Origin: Actinomadura craniellae
GTDB lineage: Bacteria; Actinomycetota; Actinomycetes; Streptosporangiales; Streptosporangiaceae
Length of the DNA stretch: 64,000 bases
Direction: 5' to 3'
Assembly: GCF_003289645.1 (NCBI RefSeq)
Contig: NZ_QLYX01000003.1
Location: forward strand, 372,001 to 436,000
Below the pieces are notes generated by a model. The model was not told the origin of the DNA, did not search any database, and was given only the letters and a program-made list of their open reading frames with translations. Shown here piece after piece: positions 32,245 through 41,604 of the stretch (its first letter is position 1; every line of letters starts with the position of its first letter). Position numbers and translations under genes: made by a program.

Positions 32245-33269
32245 TGCGCCCTGCCCTGCCGATGCTCGCCGGCTGCCTGGCGATCCTCACCGCGCTCGGC
32301 GGCTGCTCGGTGATCGAGCCGGCCGACGAGCGGCAAATGACCGTCTACTTCCCGCGGGCCCGGTCGTTCTTCGCCGAGTCCAAGGTCAAGATCATGGGTG
32401 CCGATGTGGGCCGGGTCGACCGGGTGCGGAACATGGGTGACCGGATCCGGGTCGACTTCCACATCGAGGGCGACATCCCGCTGCCCAGGGGGGTGCACGC
32501 CTCGATCGTGCCGCTGAACCTGGTGGGCGAGCGCAACCTCGTCCTGCACCCGCCGTGGAAGCCCGGCACTCCCAAGGAGCCGGGCAACGTCATCCCGATG
32601 GAGCGCACCCACGTCCCGGTCGAGACCGACGACGCGCTGCGCTCGTTCACCAAGGTGGCCGACGCGCTCGACCCGACCAAGGTGAACGCCGCGCTGGGCC
32701 GGACGGCCGACTCGTTCGAGGGCAACGGCCAGGAGTTCAACGCCGCGCTGCAGCAGGCCGCCCAGCTGACCGAGAACATCGCCGGCCAGGACCAGGAACT
32801 GCTGGAGGTCGCCCGGAACCTGCAACGGCTGGCGGGCGTGGTCCGCGGCCGCGAGCAGGTGATCGGCACGATGATCCAGAACTTCGGTGAGGTCAGCCGG
32901 GTGCTGAGCGCCGAGCGGGGCGAGATCCAGGAACTCGTCCGCAACATCCTGGTGCTGGCCCGCAAGGGCGACGCGATCATCAAGAAGTACGACGGGCAGC
33001 TGCCGCAGGACCTGGCGGTGCTGACCCGGGCGGTCCTGGTGCTCCAGGGCAACGTGGGCTCGCTGGGCCAGTTGCTGGAGGCGCTGCCGCACATCGGCGG
33101 GGCGCTGATCAACGGTTACGACGCCCAGAACCGGGCGCTGACCATCCGGTTCGCGACCGACGCGTTCCTGCGCACCTGGCTGAAGAGCATCGAGGGCACC
33201 GACGACATCGGCTGCCCGCTGCCGAAGCCGAACTCCAACTGTCCCTGGGACGACGGAGGTGCCTCGTGA
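32244..33269 (+). CDS. mceD: Mce-family lipoprotein at the D position
   Basis: A 341-residue Mce protein whose N-terminus is a lipoprotein signal, LTALGGCSV, with the lipid cysteine at about residue 21. MCE domain follows at about 30-108 (ARSFFAESKVKIMGADVGRV). The ending GCPLPKPNSNCPW holds two cysteines. In mycobacterial operons the lipoprotein is usually MceE; here both D and E positions have lipoboxes. ATG overlaps the mceC stop. Confidence 0.9.
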   Translation: MRPALPMLAGCLAILTALGGCSVIEPADERQMTVYFPRARSFFAESKVKIMGADVGRVDRVRNMGDRIRVDFHIEGDIPLPRGVHASIVPLNLVGERNLVLHPPWKPGTPKEPGNVIPMERTHVPVETDDALRSFTKVADALDPTKVNAALGRTADSFEGNGQEFNAALQQAAQLTENIAGQDQELLEVARNLQRLAGVVRGREQVIGTMIQNFGEVSRVLSAERGEIQELVRNILVLARKGDAIIKKYDGQLPQDLAVLTRAVLVLQGNVGSLGQLLEALPHIGGALINGYDAQNRALTIRFATDAFLRTWLKSIEGTDDIGCPLPKPNSNCPWDDGGAS

Positions 33270-34342
33270 TCCGCGGATCCGGTCTCGTCCTGCTCGCACT
33301 GGCGGTGGCGGCGGCGTGGGGACTGGCGGGGTGCTCGCTGCCCACCACCGGCGCGCCGCAGGGCGACATGACCGTCACCGCCGTCTTCGCCGACTCCCAG
33401 AACCTGGTCAGCGGGCACAGCGTCCAGCTCGCGGACGTCAAGATCGGCTCGATCACCGGGGTCGAGCTCGACACCAGGACGTACAAGACCAAGGTCACCA
33501 TGTCCCTCATGGACGGCTACCGGCTGCCGGTGGGCACTTCGGCCGAGGTCGCGGTGACCTCCCTGCTGGGCGAGAACTTCGTCCGGCTGAGCCTGCCCCC
33601 GGGCGGCAGCCTGAGCCGGGGCCCGTTCATCGCCGACGGCGGGCAGATCACGCGGACCAGCGTGCAGCCGCAGTTCGAGCAGGTCGTCGGGCAGGCCGGC
33701 CCGCTGCTCAAGGCACTGGCCGGCGACGACGTCGCCACCGTGGTCAACGCCGGGGCGACGGCCCTGGACGGCAACGGCGAGAAGCTCAACGCGATGCTCG
33801 CCAAGTCCAGCGACCTGCTCCGGATCGTCGGCGCCCAGCGGGCCGAACTCGGCGCCTCGGTGGACCGGATGGCCAAGCTGAGCCGGTCGCTGGCCAGGGG
33901 CGAGGACCAGCTGGGCCGGGCCCCCCGCGAGCTGGAGCGCACCACCCGGCTGCTCAACGAGAACAAGGACAAGATCCTCAAAACCGTCGAGAACCTGACC
34001 CGGATGGCGCGACTGCTCAACGACCGGGTGCTGGAGGGCCGGGTCCAGCGGTTCAAGACCCTGGTGAACCAGCTCGACCCGGTGCTGGCCCAGCTCGCCG
34101 GCGACCGGCAGCGGCTGACCCGGCTGATCAACGGCCTGGTGTCGTTCGAGCAGCAACTGCCCAAGGCCACCTACGACGGGCAGCTGCTGCTGTACGCGGT
34201 GCTCAAGTTCGTGACGGCGGACGGAAAGATCATCCCGGCCGGGAGCACCGGCGGTGGGGGCGGTGCCGCGCCCGCCCGGCTGCCCGCCGGGGTGCAGGGC
34301 GCGTTCCCCACCCTCGGCGGTGCGCTGGGAGGTGGCCGGTGA
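33266..34342 (+). CDS. mceE: Mce-family lipoprotein E
   Basis: A 358-residue Mce lipoprotein; lipobox LAGC with Cys at about residue 23, MCE domain at about 35-115 (LVSGHSVQLADVKIGSITGV), helical region with ERTTRLLNENKDKILKTVENL, and a Gly/Ala/Pro-rich tail. GTG 33266 overlaps the mceD stop (GTGA). Confidence 0.92.
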   Translation: MIRGSGLVLLALAVAAAWGLAGCSLPTTGAPQGDMTVTAVFADSQNLVSGHSVQLADVKIGSITGVELDTRTYKTKVTMSLMDGYRLPVGTSAEVAVTSLLGENFVRLSLPPGGSLSRGPFIADGGQITRTSVQPQFEQVVGQAGPLLKALAGDDVATVVNAGATALDGNGEKLNAMLAKSSDLLRIVGAQRAELGASVDRMAKLSRSLARGEDQLGRAPRELERTTRLLNENKDKILKTVENLTRMARLLNDRVLEGRVQRFKTLVNQLDPVLAQLAGDRQRLTRLINGLVSFEQQLPKATYDGQLLLYAVLKFVTADGKIIPAGSTGGGGGAAPARLPAGVQGAFPTLGGALGGGR

Positions 34343-35619
34343 ACCGGCGGATCCTGGTCAACCTGACCGTCTTCCTGACGCTCGGCGGGATGCTGACGTT
34401 CTGGGCGTTCCAGAACGTGGTCAAGTTCGACGTCTTCGAGCGCCCGTACCACCTGACCGTGGAGTTCGCCTCCTCGCCCGGCCTGCACCCCAACTTCGAG
34501 GTCGACTACCTCGGCCTCAAGGTCGGCAAGATCGACTCCGTCCGGCTGCGGAACGGCAAGGTCGTGGTGGTGCTCGACATCGACCGCGGGATCAGGATCC
34601 CGCAGGGGGTGCACGCCGCCGCCGCCCGCAAGTCGGCGGTGGGCGAGCCGGTCGTCGAGCTCACCCCCGCCCCCGGCCGAGGCAACGCCCCGCCGATGGA
34701 GCCGGGCTCGGTGATCCCGATCCAGCGGACCTCGGTGCCGCCCGCCTACAGCGACCTGTTCGGCGCGGTGAACAAGGCGGTCGGGGCGATCGACCCGGCG
34801 GACGTCCGGGTGCTGACCAGCGAGCTGGCCATCGCGTGGAACGGCCGCGCCGACTCGCTGCGGCAGATCATCGGCGGTACCGACCAGCTCACCACCACCT
34901 TCGCCCAGAACGGCGAGCTGCTGGACGGGCTCACCAAGGACCTGAGCCGGATCACCCGCGTGCTGGCCGAGAACCGGGGCGACCTCGCCGCGGGGGTCGA
35001 CGACCTTGCGGCGCTGATCGGCGCGCTCAGCGACGTCCGGGGTGAGCTGACCGCGCTGCGCGACCAGGGGCCGGGCCTGATCGGCCGGCTCGACACCCTG
35101 CTCATGGACACCCGGCTGGACCTCGACTGCTCGCTGGCCGCGCTCGGCGACTTCTTCCCCAGGCTGGCCGCGCCGGCCTACCTGGAGAACCTGCGCGCCA
35201 CGCTGACCCAGTCACCCCAGCTGGGACACGTGCTCAACAACATCATCTCCAGGGGCGAGGACGGCGACTACACCCTGCGGGTGATGTTCATGATCACCGC
35301 GAACACGCCGGCCACGCTGGAGTACAAGTACCCGCTGCCGCAGCCGGAGATCCCCAAGCCACGGACCTGTGCCGGTGGCCGCACCCCGGGCAAGGTCGCG
35401 CAGAAGTCGTACGTCGGCGCGCGCCCGGGCGACACCTTCCCGACCCACGACCCGGCGGTCAACCGGCCGGAGCGGGCACGGAAGACCGCCACCGAGGGGA
35501 CCCCCGGCGGCCCGCCCGCCTGGCTGATCTACCTGCCCCCGGTGATCGCCCTGCTGGTGTTGATCAAGGTTGTGGCGGGTACGGCGCCGGTCCTGGCCCG
35601 CCGGCGCAGGAAGCGCTGA
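34339..35619 (+). CDS. mceF: Mce-family protein F with extra C-terminal membrane helix
   Basis: A 426-residue Mce protein. N-terminal helix at about 5-26, MCE domain at about 34-115 (PGLHPNFEVDYLGLKVGKID), helical region, then a Pro-rich segment and a second hydrophobic helix near the end (LIYLPPVIALLVLIKVVAG) followed by ARRRRKR. The C-terminal helix would return the chain to the membrane. GTG 34339 overlaps the mceE stop. Last of the six mce genes. Confidence 0.9.
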   Translation: MNRRILVNLTVFLTLGGMLTFWAFQNVVKFDVFERPYHLTVEFASSPGLHPNFEVDYLGLKVGKIDSVRLRNGKVVVVLDIDRGIRIPQGVHAAAARKSAVGEPVVELTPAPGRGNAPPMEPGSVIPIQRTSVPPAYSDLFGAVNKAVGAIDPADVRVLTSELAIAWNGRADSLRQIIGGTDQLTTTFAQNGELLDGLTKDLSRITRVLAENRGDLAAGVDDLAALIGALSDVRGELTALRDQGPGLIGRLDTLLMDTRLDLDCSLAALGDFFPRLAAPAYLENLRATLTQSPQLGHVLNNIISRGEDGDYTLRVMFMITANTPATLEYKYPLPQPEIPKPRTCAGGRTPGKVAQKSYVGARPGDTFPTHDPAVNRPERARKTATEGTPGGPPAWLIYLPPVIALLVLIKVVAGTAPVLARRRRKR

Positions 35620-35646
35620 CCCGACGACCCCCCGAGGAGCATCGCA

Positions 35647-36936
35647 GTGACATCGAACGACGGCCGCGCGGACACCGGCGAGCGGGAGGAACGGGAGGAG
35701 CAGCAGGAGCGGAAGGCCCGGAAGAAGGTCCGTAGGGTCCGGGTCATCGAGGTCATCGACGACGAGGACCTCGACGAGGTCCTGGCCGCGCTGGACGAGG
35801 CCGACGAGGACGAGCCCCCCGCCAGGCGGCGCCCGAGGGAGAACGGGTCGGCCGCGCGGGCCCGGACCGCCGAACCCGAGGATGACGCCGAGCCGGCGCC
35901 CGCCCGGAAGCGGGCTCGGAGCGCTGAGCGCGAAGAGGACGCCGAGCCGGCGCCCGCTGGGAAGCGGCGGTCCCGGGGCGCCGAGCTCGAAGAGGACGCC
36001 GAACCGGCGCCCGCTGGGAAGCGAACCCGGAGCGCCGAGCTCGAAGAGGACGCCGAGCCGGCGCCGGCCGGGAAACGGTCCCGGAGCGCCGAGCTCGAAG
36101 AGGATGCGGAATCTGCGCCCGCCCGGAAGCGGTCCCGGGGCGCCGAGCTCGAAGAGGACGCCGGGCCGGCGCCTGCCCGGAAGAGGACCCGGGGCGCCGA
36201 GCTCGAAGAGGACGCCGGGCCGGCGCCTGCCCGGAAGAGGACCCGGCGGGTCGAGCCCGACGCCGACGAGGAGGAGCCGCGGCCGGCCGGGGCCGGGGAC
36301 GACGAGTCGGTGGCGGCCTTCCGGGCGGCTAAGGCCCGGAAGGCCGCCGCCCCGTCCCGGCCGGCGGCGCTGGCGGCCTCGCCGAGGCTGACCGCCGCGC
36401 TGGTCACGGTGCTGGTCGTCGTCCTGGCCGTCCTGCTGGCCTGGCAGTGGCGGACGGCGGGCTCCCTGGCCGCCGAGCAGGACGAGCGCGCCGCGGTGGC
36501 CAAGGTGGCGGGGGAGTACGGCAACGTCGCGTTCTCCTACACCGCCGTCGACTACCGGCAGCAGATAGCCCGCAACCAGCGGCTGCTGGGCGGCGACCTC
36601 CTCGCCACCTACAACCGGAGCACCGCCCCCAACCTGGGCAACGTTTTCGGGAAGAACCCCCAACTGGTGATGTCCTCGAAGATCAAGAAGGTCTATGTCG
36701 GGGACGTCATCGGTGACCTGGCCACCGCGGTCATCCTGGTCGACATCAGGTTGCAGACGCCCGAGGGTGCCAACGACGGTGCCGACACGCTGCTGCGCCT
36801 GGCCCTCAAGCGGGAGTCCGACGGCTGGAAGGTGACCGAGCAGCGCGCCTCCGGCCAGGGCGACGGCGACCTCACCGCCGATCTGCCCACCGCGCCCAGC
36901 ACCACGCCCAAGCCCACCCCCACCGCGAAGGACTGA
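35647..36936 (+). CDS. Mce-associated (Mas-type) membrane protein with 18-residue repeats
   Basis: A 429-residue protein. The N-terminal 70 residues are highly charged, then about seven copies of an 18-residue unit such as TRSAELEEDAEPAPAGKR (about 72-198), a short linker, one membrane helix (about 248-267, ALVTVLVVVLAVLLAWQW) and an outside Mas-like domain (about 270-400) that has the NTF2-like pattern of Mce-associated proteins. The repeats would be cytoplasmic, alternating acidic and basic. GTG 35647 has GAGGAG upstream; the gene follows mceF by 27 nt and ends the operon. Confidence 0.78.
   Translation: MTSNDGRADTGEREEREEQQERKARKKVRRVRVIEVIDDEDLDEVLAALDEADEDEPPARRRPRENGSAARARTAEPEDDAEPAPARKRARSAEREEDAEPAPAGKRRSRGAELEEDAEPAPAGKRTRSAELEEDAEPAPAGKRSRSAELEEDAESAPARKRSRGAELEEDAGPAPARKRTRGAELEEDAGPAPARKRTRRVEPDADEEEPRPAGAGDDESVAAFRAAKARKAAAPSRPAALAASPRLTAALVTVLVVVLAVLLAWQWRTAGSLAAEQDERAAVAKVAGEYGNVAFSYTAVDYRQQIARNQRLLGGDLLATYNRSTAPNLGNVFGKNPQLVMSSKIKKVYVGDVIGDLATAVILVDIRLQTPEGANDGADTLLRLALKRESDGWKVTEQRASGQGDGDLTADLPTAPSTTPKPTPTAKD
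35860..36241 (+). repeat. Seven 54-bp coding repeats in the Mas-type gene
   Basis: The DNA repeats with a 54-nt period and encodes units like SRGAELEEDAGPAPARKR. The third-codon bases are nearly identical between later copies, a sign of recent expansion and of likely copy-number variation between strains. Confidence 0.8.
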
Positions 36937-37436
36937 GAGCGGCCGTACGGGGGCGGGTGCGTGCCGCGGCGCACCGAACCAGGGACCGAACACGCGTTTT
37001 CCCGGATGGTCCGGCATATCGGTCAGGGGACACCATAGGGGTGTCGGATGAAGGTACGCGCCGATTGCACGCTCCGGCGCCGCGTCCGATACAGAGGTGG
37101 TCCGGTGCCGGGGTGCGAGGGGGCGCGCACCGGACCACCGCCCGAGCCGAGGGAGCGAGCGTAGCGAGTGAGCGAGGTGCGGGCGGCGGGGGTGCTGCCC
37201 GAGCCGAGGGAGCGAGCGTAGCGAGCGAGGTGCGGGCGGCAGGGGGAGTGTCCGAGCCGAGGGAGCGCGGCGAGGCGAGGGCGGCGGGGGTGCCGTCCGA
37301 GCTGAGTGAGCGCGGCGAGGGCAGTAGGGGAGTGCCCGATCCGAGGGGACCGGGGCGGGCGGCGGGGGTGCCGCCCGGCCCGGCGGGTCGGGCGCGGAGA
37401 GTGAGCCGGGGGTCGGGCGGCCGGGGGGCCGCCCGA
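36937..37436. other. 500-nt intergenic region with degenerate tandem repeat
   Basis: Gap between the convergent mce operon and the trans-sulfuration gene. The first 200 nt show only short GC hairpins; the rest is a five-copy degenerate repeat (37144-37376). No credible gene. Confidence 0.6.
37144..37376. repeat. Five-copy degenerate tandem repeat
   Basis: Units begin GAGCCGAGGGAGCG and end GGGGGTGC-N-GCCC or a close variant, with lengths falling from 57 to 39 nt (starts at 37144, 37201, 37254, 37299, 37338). The internal GCGAGCGTAGCGAG motif resembles the pyrimidine-strand stretches at 13130-13180. Confidence 0.65.
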
Positions 37437-38618
37437 TCACTCCTTCGCGGCGGCGAGCGCCTGTTCGAAGTCGGCCCACAGGTCGCCGGGGTGCTCGATG
37501 CCCACCGCGACCCGGACGGTGCCCGCACCGATCCCGGCGGCGGCCAGCCCCTCGGCGTCGAGCATCCGGTGCGAGGTGCTGGCGGGGTGCATCACCAGCG
37601 TCTTCACGTCGCCCAGCGACACCGCGAGCGCGGCCAGCCGCACCGACTCGATGAAGGCGCGGCCCGCGTCCCGGCCGCCGGTCAGCTCGAACGAGAGCAC
37701 GCCGCCGGCTCCGTCGGGCAGTAGCCGCCGGGCCACCTCGTGCTGCGGGTGGCCGGGCAGGCCGGGGTAGTGCACCCGCTCCACCGCGGGGTGCGCGGCG
37801 AGCCGCTCGGCCAGTTCCTGCGCGTTGGAGCAGTGCCGGGCGATCCGCAGCGGCAGCGTGGCGAGCCCGCGCAGCAGCAGCCAGGCGGCGAACGGGTCGG
37901 TGACCGGGCCCAGCTCGGTGAACTGGTTCCACACCGTGCGGTGCACCCCGGGGTCGGCGAACACCGCGACCCCGCCGAGGACGTCCGCGTGGCCGCAGAT
38001 GTACTTGGTGGCCGAGTGCAGCGAGATGTCCGCGCCGTACTCCAGCGGCCGGCAGAGCAGGGGGGTGGCGAAGGTGTTGTCGACCACGCTCAGCACGCCC
38101 TCGCCGGCCGCCTCGATCAGCGCGGGCAGGTCGGCCACCTGGGTGCTGGGGTTGGCGATCGTCTCCAGGTAGAGCATCCGGGTGGTGGGCCGGACGGCGG
38201 CCCGCACCTCGCCGGGGTCGGTGCCGGAGACGTAGGTGACCTCGACGCCCCGGCGCTCGGCCAGGTCGCGGACCAGCGCGTGCGTCCCGCCGTACAGGGA
38301 GTGCTGGATGACCAAGTGGTCACCGGCGCTCAGCAGGCCCAGCAGCACCGCGCTGATGACGCCCATCCCGGAGGAGGCGGACAGCGCGCCGGTCCCGCCC
38401 TCCAGGTCGGCGACGGCCTCCTCGAGGGCACGGACCGTCGGGTTCCCCATCCGGCTGTAGAAGTAGGCGTCACCGGGTCCGTCGAACGCCTCGGCCAGGG
38501 TGTCGGCTTCGGTGTAACCGAACAGGTGCCCCTGGTAGAGGGGCACGCTGAGCGGCCGCCCCGCGGCGGGTTGCGGGATGGGCGGGTGGACGGCGCGGGT
38601 CTCGGGGTGCAGGCTCAT
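37437..38618 (-). CDS. Trans-sulfuration PLP enzyme (cystathionine/methionine gamma-lyase-like)
   Basis: A 393-residue Cys/Met metabolism PLP enzyme. Visible marks: YSRMGNPTVRALE, GTGALSASSGMG, VDNTFATP, and the PLP lysine in DISLHSATKYICGH (about residue 202). The reaction could be methionine gamma-lyase, cystathionine gamma-lyase or O-acetylhomoserine sulfhydrylase; the sequence does not decide. ATG 38618 has AGGTGG upstream. It is not linked to other sulfur genes here. Confidence 0.85.
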   Translation of the reverse strand: MSLHPETRAVHPPIPQPAAGRPLSVPLYQGHLFGYTEADTLAEAFDGPGDAYFYSRMGNPTVRALEEAVADLEGGTGALSASSGMGVISAVLLGLLSAGDHLVIQHSLYGGTHALVRDLAERRGVEVTYVSGTDPGEVRAAVRPTTRMLYLETIANPSTQVADLPALIEAAGEGVLSVVDNTFATPLLCRPLEYGADISLHSATKYICGHADVLGGVAVFADPGVHRTVWNQFTELGPVTDPFAAWLLLRGLATLPLRIARHCSNAQELAERLAAHPAVERVHYPGLPGHPQHEVARRLLPDGAGGVLSFELTGGRDAGRAFIESVRLAALAVSLGDVKTLVMHPASTSHRMLDAEGLAAAGIGAGTVRVAVGIEHPGDLWADFEQALAAAKE

Positions 38619-38695
38619 ATCGTCCACCTTCGACCGGGCGCCCCCCGGCTGACCAGTGCCAATCGGGGAAAGTGGCCCACTCCACGGGCCGGGTC

Positions 38696-39838
<1,143 letters not shown>

Positions 39839-39880
39839 GGCTTCGATGATCAGGTGCCCGGGACGTGCCCGTCCACCGAA

Positions 39881-40675
39881 TTACGCGGCCGGTTCGCCCT
39901 TGGCCCGCTCGGCCTCCCGGGCCGCGTGCCGGGCGGCGCGCTCCTCGAGCTCCTTACGGTCGAGCTCGGCGGCCTCCTCCGGGGTGGGCGCGGTGCCCCC
40001 CAGGTGCGCGGGCAGCCACCACTTCTCGTTCTCGGCCGGGGTGTCGGGGTACTCGCGCTGTGCCCGGTCCACCAGCTCGCTCATCTGGGCGCGCAGCTCT
40101 TCATTGATCTTGTTGAAGTCGTCGCCGCGCTTGGGGTACATCGGCTCGCCGACGAGGATCGTGATCGGGATCTTGCGCTGGAACAGCCGCTTGGGCCGGT
40201 TCTTGGTCCACATCCGCTGGGTGCCCCACAGCGCGATCGGCACCATCGGGACGCCGGCCGCGGCGGCCATCCGCGCGGCCCCGTTCTTGATGTCCTTGAC
40301 GGTGAAGGACTGGCTGATGGTGGCCTCGGCGAAGACGCCGATGACCTCGCCGCCCTTCAGCGCGTTCAGGGCCGCCCGGTAGGAGGCGGCCCCGGCCTCC
40401 CGGTCGACGGGGATGTGGTGCATCCCGCGCATCAGCGGGCCGGAGATCCGGTGGTCGAAGACCTCTTTCTTCGCCATGAACCGGACCAGCCGCCCGGAGG
40501 GGTTGGCGGCGAGCCCGGCGAAGATGAAGTCGAGGTAGCTGATGTGGTTGCTCACCAGCACGACACCGCCGGTCTGCGGGATCCGCTCGGCGCCCTCGAC
40601 GTGGAACCGCATGCCCAGCACGCGGAAGAGGGTCTTCGCAGCGGTGATGACCGGGGGATACACGAACTCCGTCAT
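39881..40675 (-). CDS. 1-acyl-glycerol-3-phosphate acyltransferase-like (PlsC)
   Basis: A 264-residue glycerophospholipid acyltransferase. Block I NHISYLD gives the H-x4-D pair (H44, D49); block III is FAEATIS where most relatives have FPEGTRS, so Glu is kept but the Gly is Ala. Acts at the membrane in phospholipid or triacylglycerol synthesis. The last 45 residues are Glu/Arg/Ala-rich, longer than in minimal family members. With the wax ester/DGAT gene 1 kb away it may feed storage-lipid synthesis (inference). Confidence 0.85.
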   Translation of the reverse strand: MTEFVYPPVITAAKTLFRVLGMRFHVEGAERIPQTGGVVLVSNHISYLDFIFAGLAANPSGRLVRFMAKKEVFDHRISGPLMRGMHHIPVDREAGAASYRAALNALKGGEVIGVFAEATISQSFTVKDIKNGAARMAAAAGVPMVPIALWGTQRMWTKNRPKRLFQRKIPITILVGEPMYPKRGDDFNKINEELRAQMSELVDRAQREYPDTPAENEKWWLPAHLGGTAPTPEEAAELDRKELEERAARHAAREAERAKGEPAA

Positions 40676-40729
40676 GGAGGCACCGTAACCTACGCTCTTC
40701 GTTACCCCCGAGTCACCGGGGCGGACGGC

Positions 40730-41407
40730 TCAGGGGAGTTTCCAGTCGAGCGGCGCGGCACCCTGCCGCTCCAGCGACTGGTTGGCGCGGCTGAACGGGC
40801 GGGAGCCGAAGAAGCCCCGGTCGGCGGACATCGGGCTCGGGTGCGCCGACTCGATGCACGGCACCCCGCCCAGCAGGGGACGCAGGTTGCGCGCGTCACG
40901 ACCCCAGAGGATCGCCACCAGCGGCTGGCCGCGGCCGGCCAGCGCCCGGATCGCCTGCTCGGTGACCTCTTCCCAACCCTTGCCCCGGTGCGAGGCGGGC
41001 TTGCGCGGCGCCACGGTCAGCGCCCGGTTGAGCAGCAGCACCCCCTGCTCGGTCCAGGGGGTGAGGTCGCCGGTGCTCGGCTCGGGGTGGCCGAGGTCGT
41101 CGCAGTACTCACGGAAGATGTTGATCAGGCTGCCGGGCAGCGGCCGCACCTGCGGCGCCACCGAGAAGCTCAGCCCCACCGCGTGCCCCGGGGTGGGGTA
41201 GGGGTCCTGCCCGACGATGAGCACCCGCACCTGGTCGAACGGCTGCCGGAAGGCGCGCAGGATGTTGTCGCCGGCGGGGAGGTAGCGGCGGCCCGCGGCC
41301 ACCTCGGCGCGCAGGAACTCGCCCATCGCGGCGATGCGGCCGGCGGCCGGCTCCAGTGCGGCGGCCCAACCGGCCTCGACGATCTCGGTCAGCGGACGTC
41401 CCGTCAT
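40730..41407 (-). CDS. ung: Uracil-DNA glycosylase (family 1)
   Basis: Removes uracil from DNA. The 225-residue protein has the catalytic motif GQDPYP (D68), the NRALT substrate loop and the HPSPMS motif near 190. Length is normal. ATG 41407 is 197 nt from the divergent acyltransferase gene. No unusual features. Confidence 0.95.
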   Translation of the reverse strand: MTGRPLTEIVEAGWAAALEPAAGRIAAMGEFLRAEVAAGRRYLPAGDNILRAFRQPFDQVRVLIVGQDPYPTPGHAVGLSFSVAPQVRPLPGSLINIFREYCDDLGHPEPSTGDLTPWTEQGVLLLNRALTVAPRKPASHRGKGWEEVTEQAIRALAGRGQPLVAILWGRDARNLRPLLGGVPCIESAHPSPMSADRGFFGSRPFSRANQSLERQGAAPLDWKLP

Positions 41408-41526
41408 GGGGCTTCAGCCTAGTGCCGCGCCGGGGCCGGTTCGGGGTGTTTACTGGTGATCTACGAGGCCGTTTTTCGGACGATTGTTCATCAGGTTAAA
41501 GGGCCGTTACTTTCCGCTTTCAGCCG

Positions 41527-41555
41527 TTGACCTACCACTGGGTACTGCGTACTTC
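41527..41555 (+). promoter_or_regulatory. Candidate sigma-70-type promoter for the wax ester/DGAT gene
   Basis: TTGACC (41527-41532), 17-nt spacer, TACTTC (41550-41555). A start site near 41562 would give a 5' leader of about 43 nt. The surrounding stretch is AT-rich for this genome. The -10 box is weak. Confidence 0.35.
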
Positions 41556-41604
41556 GTGGTGTATGGCCACGCAGAATCCACGATCCCTGGGGATGTAGCC
41601 GATA

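Noticed and set aside
37144-37376. CRISPR array
   Set aside because: Unit lengths drop from 57 to 39 nt, spacers are not unique, and no cas genes are near.
35212-37932. A 906-residue minus-strand frame opposite the Mas gene
   Set aside because: Repetitive antisense of the charged repeats with no recognisable domain.
38619-38695. SAM riboswitch before the trans-sulfuration gene
   Set aside because: The gap is too short and lacks the conserved core.
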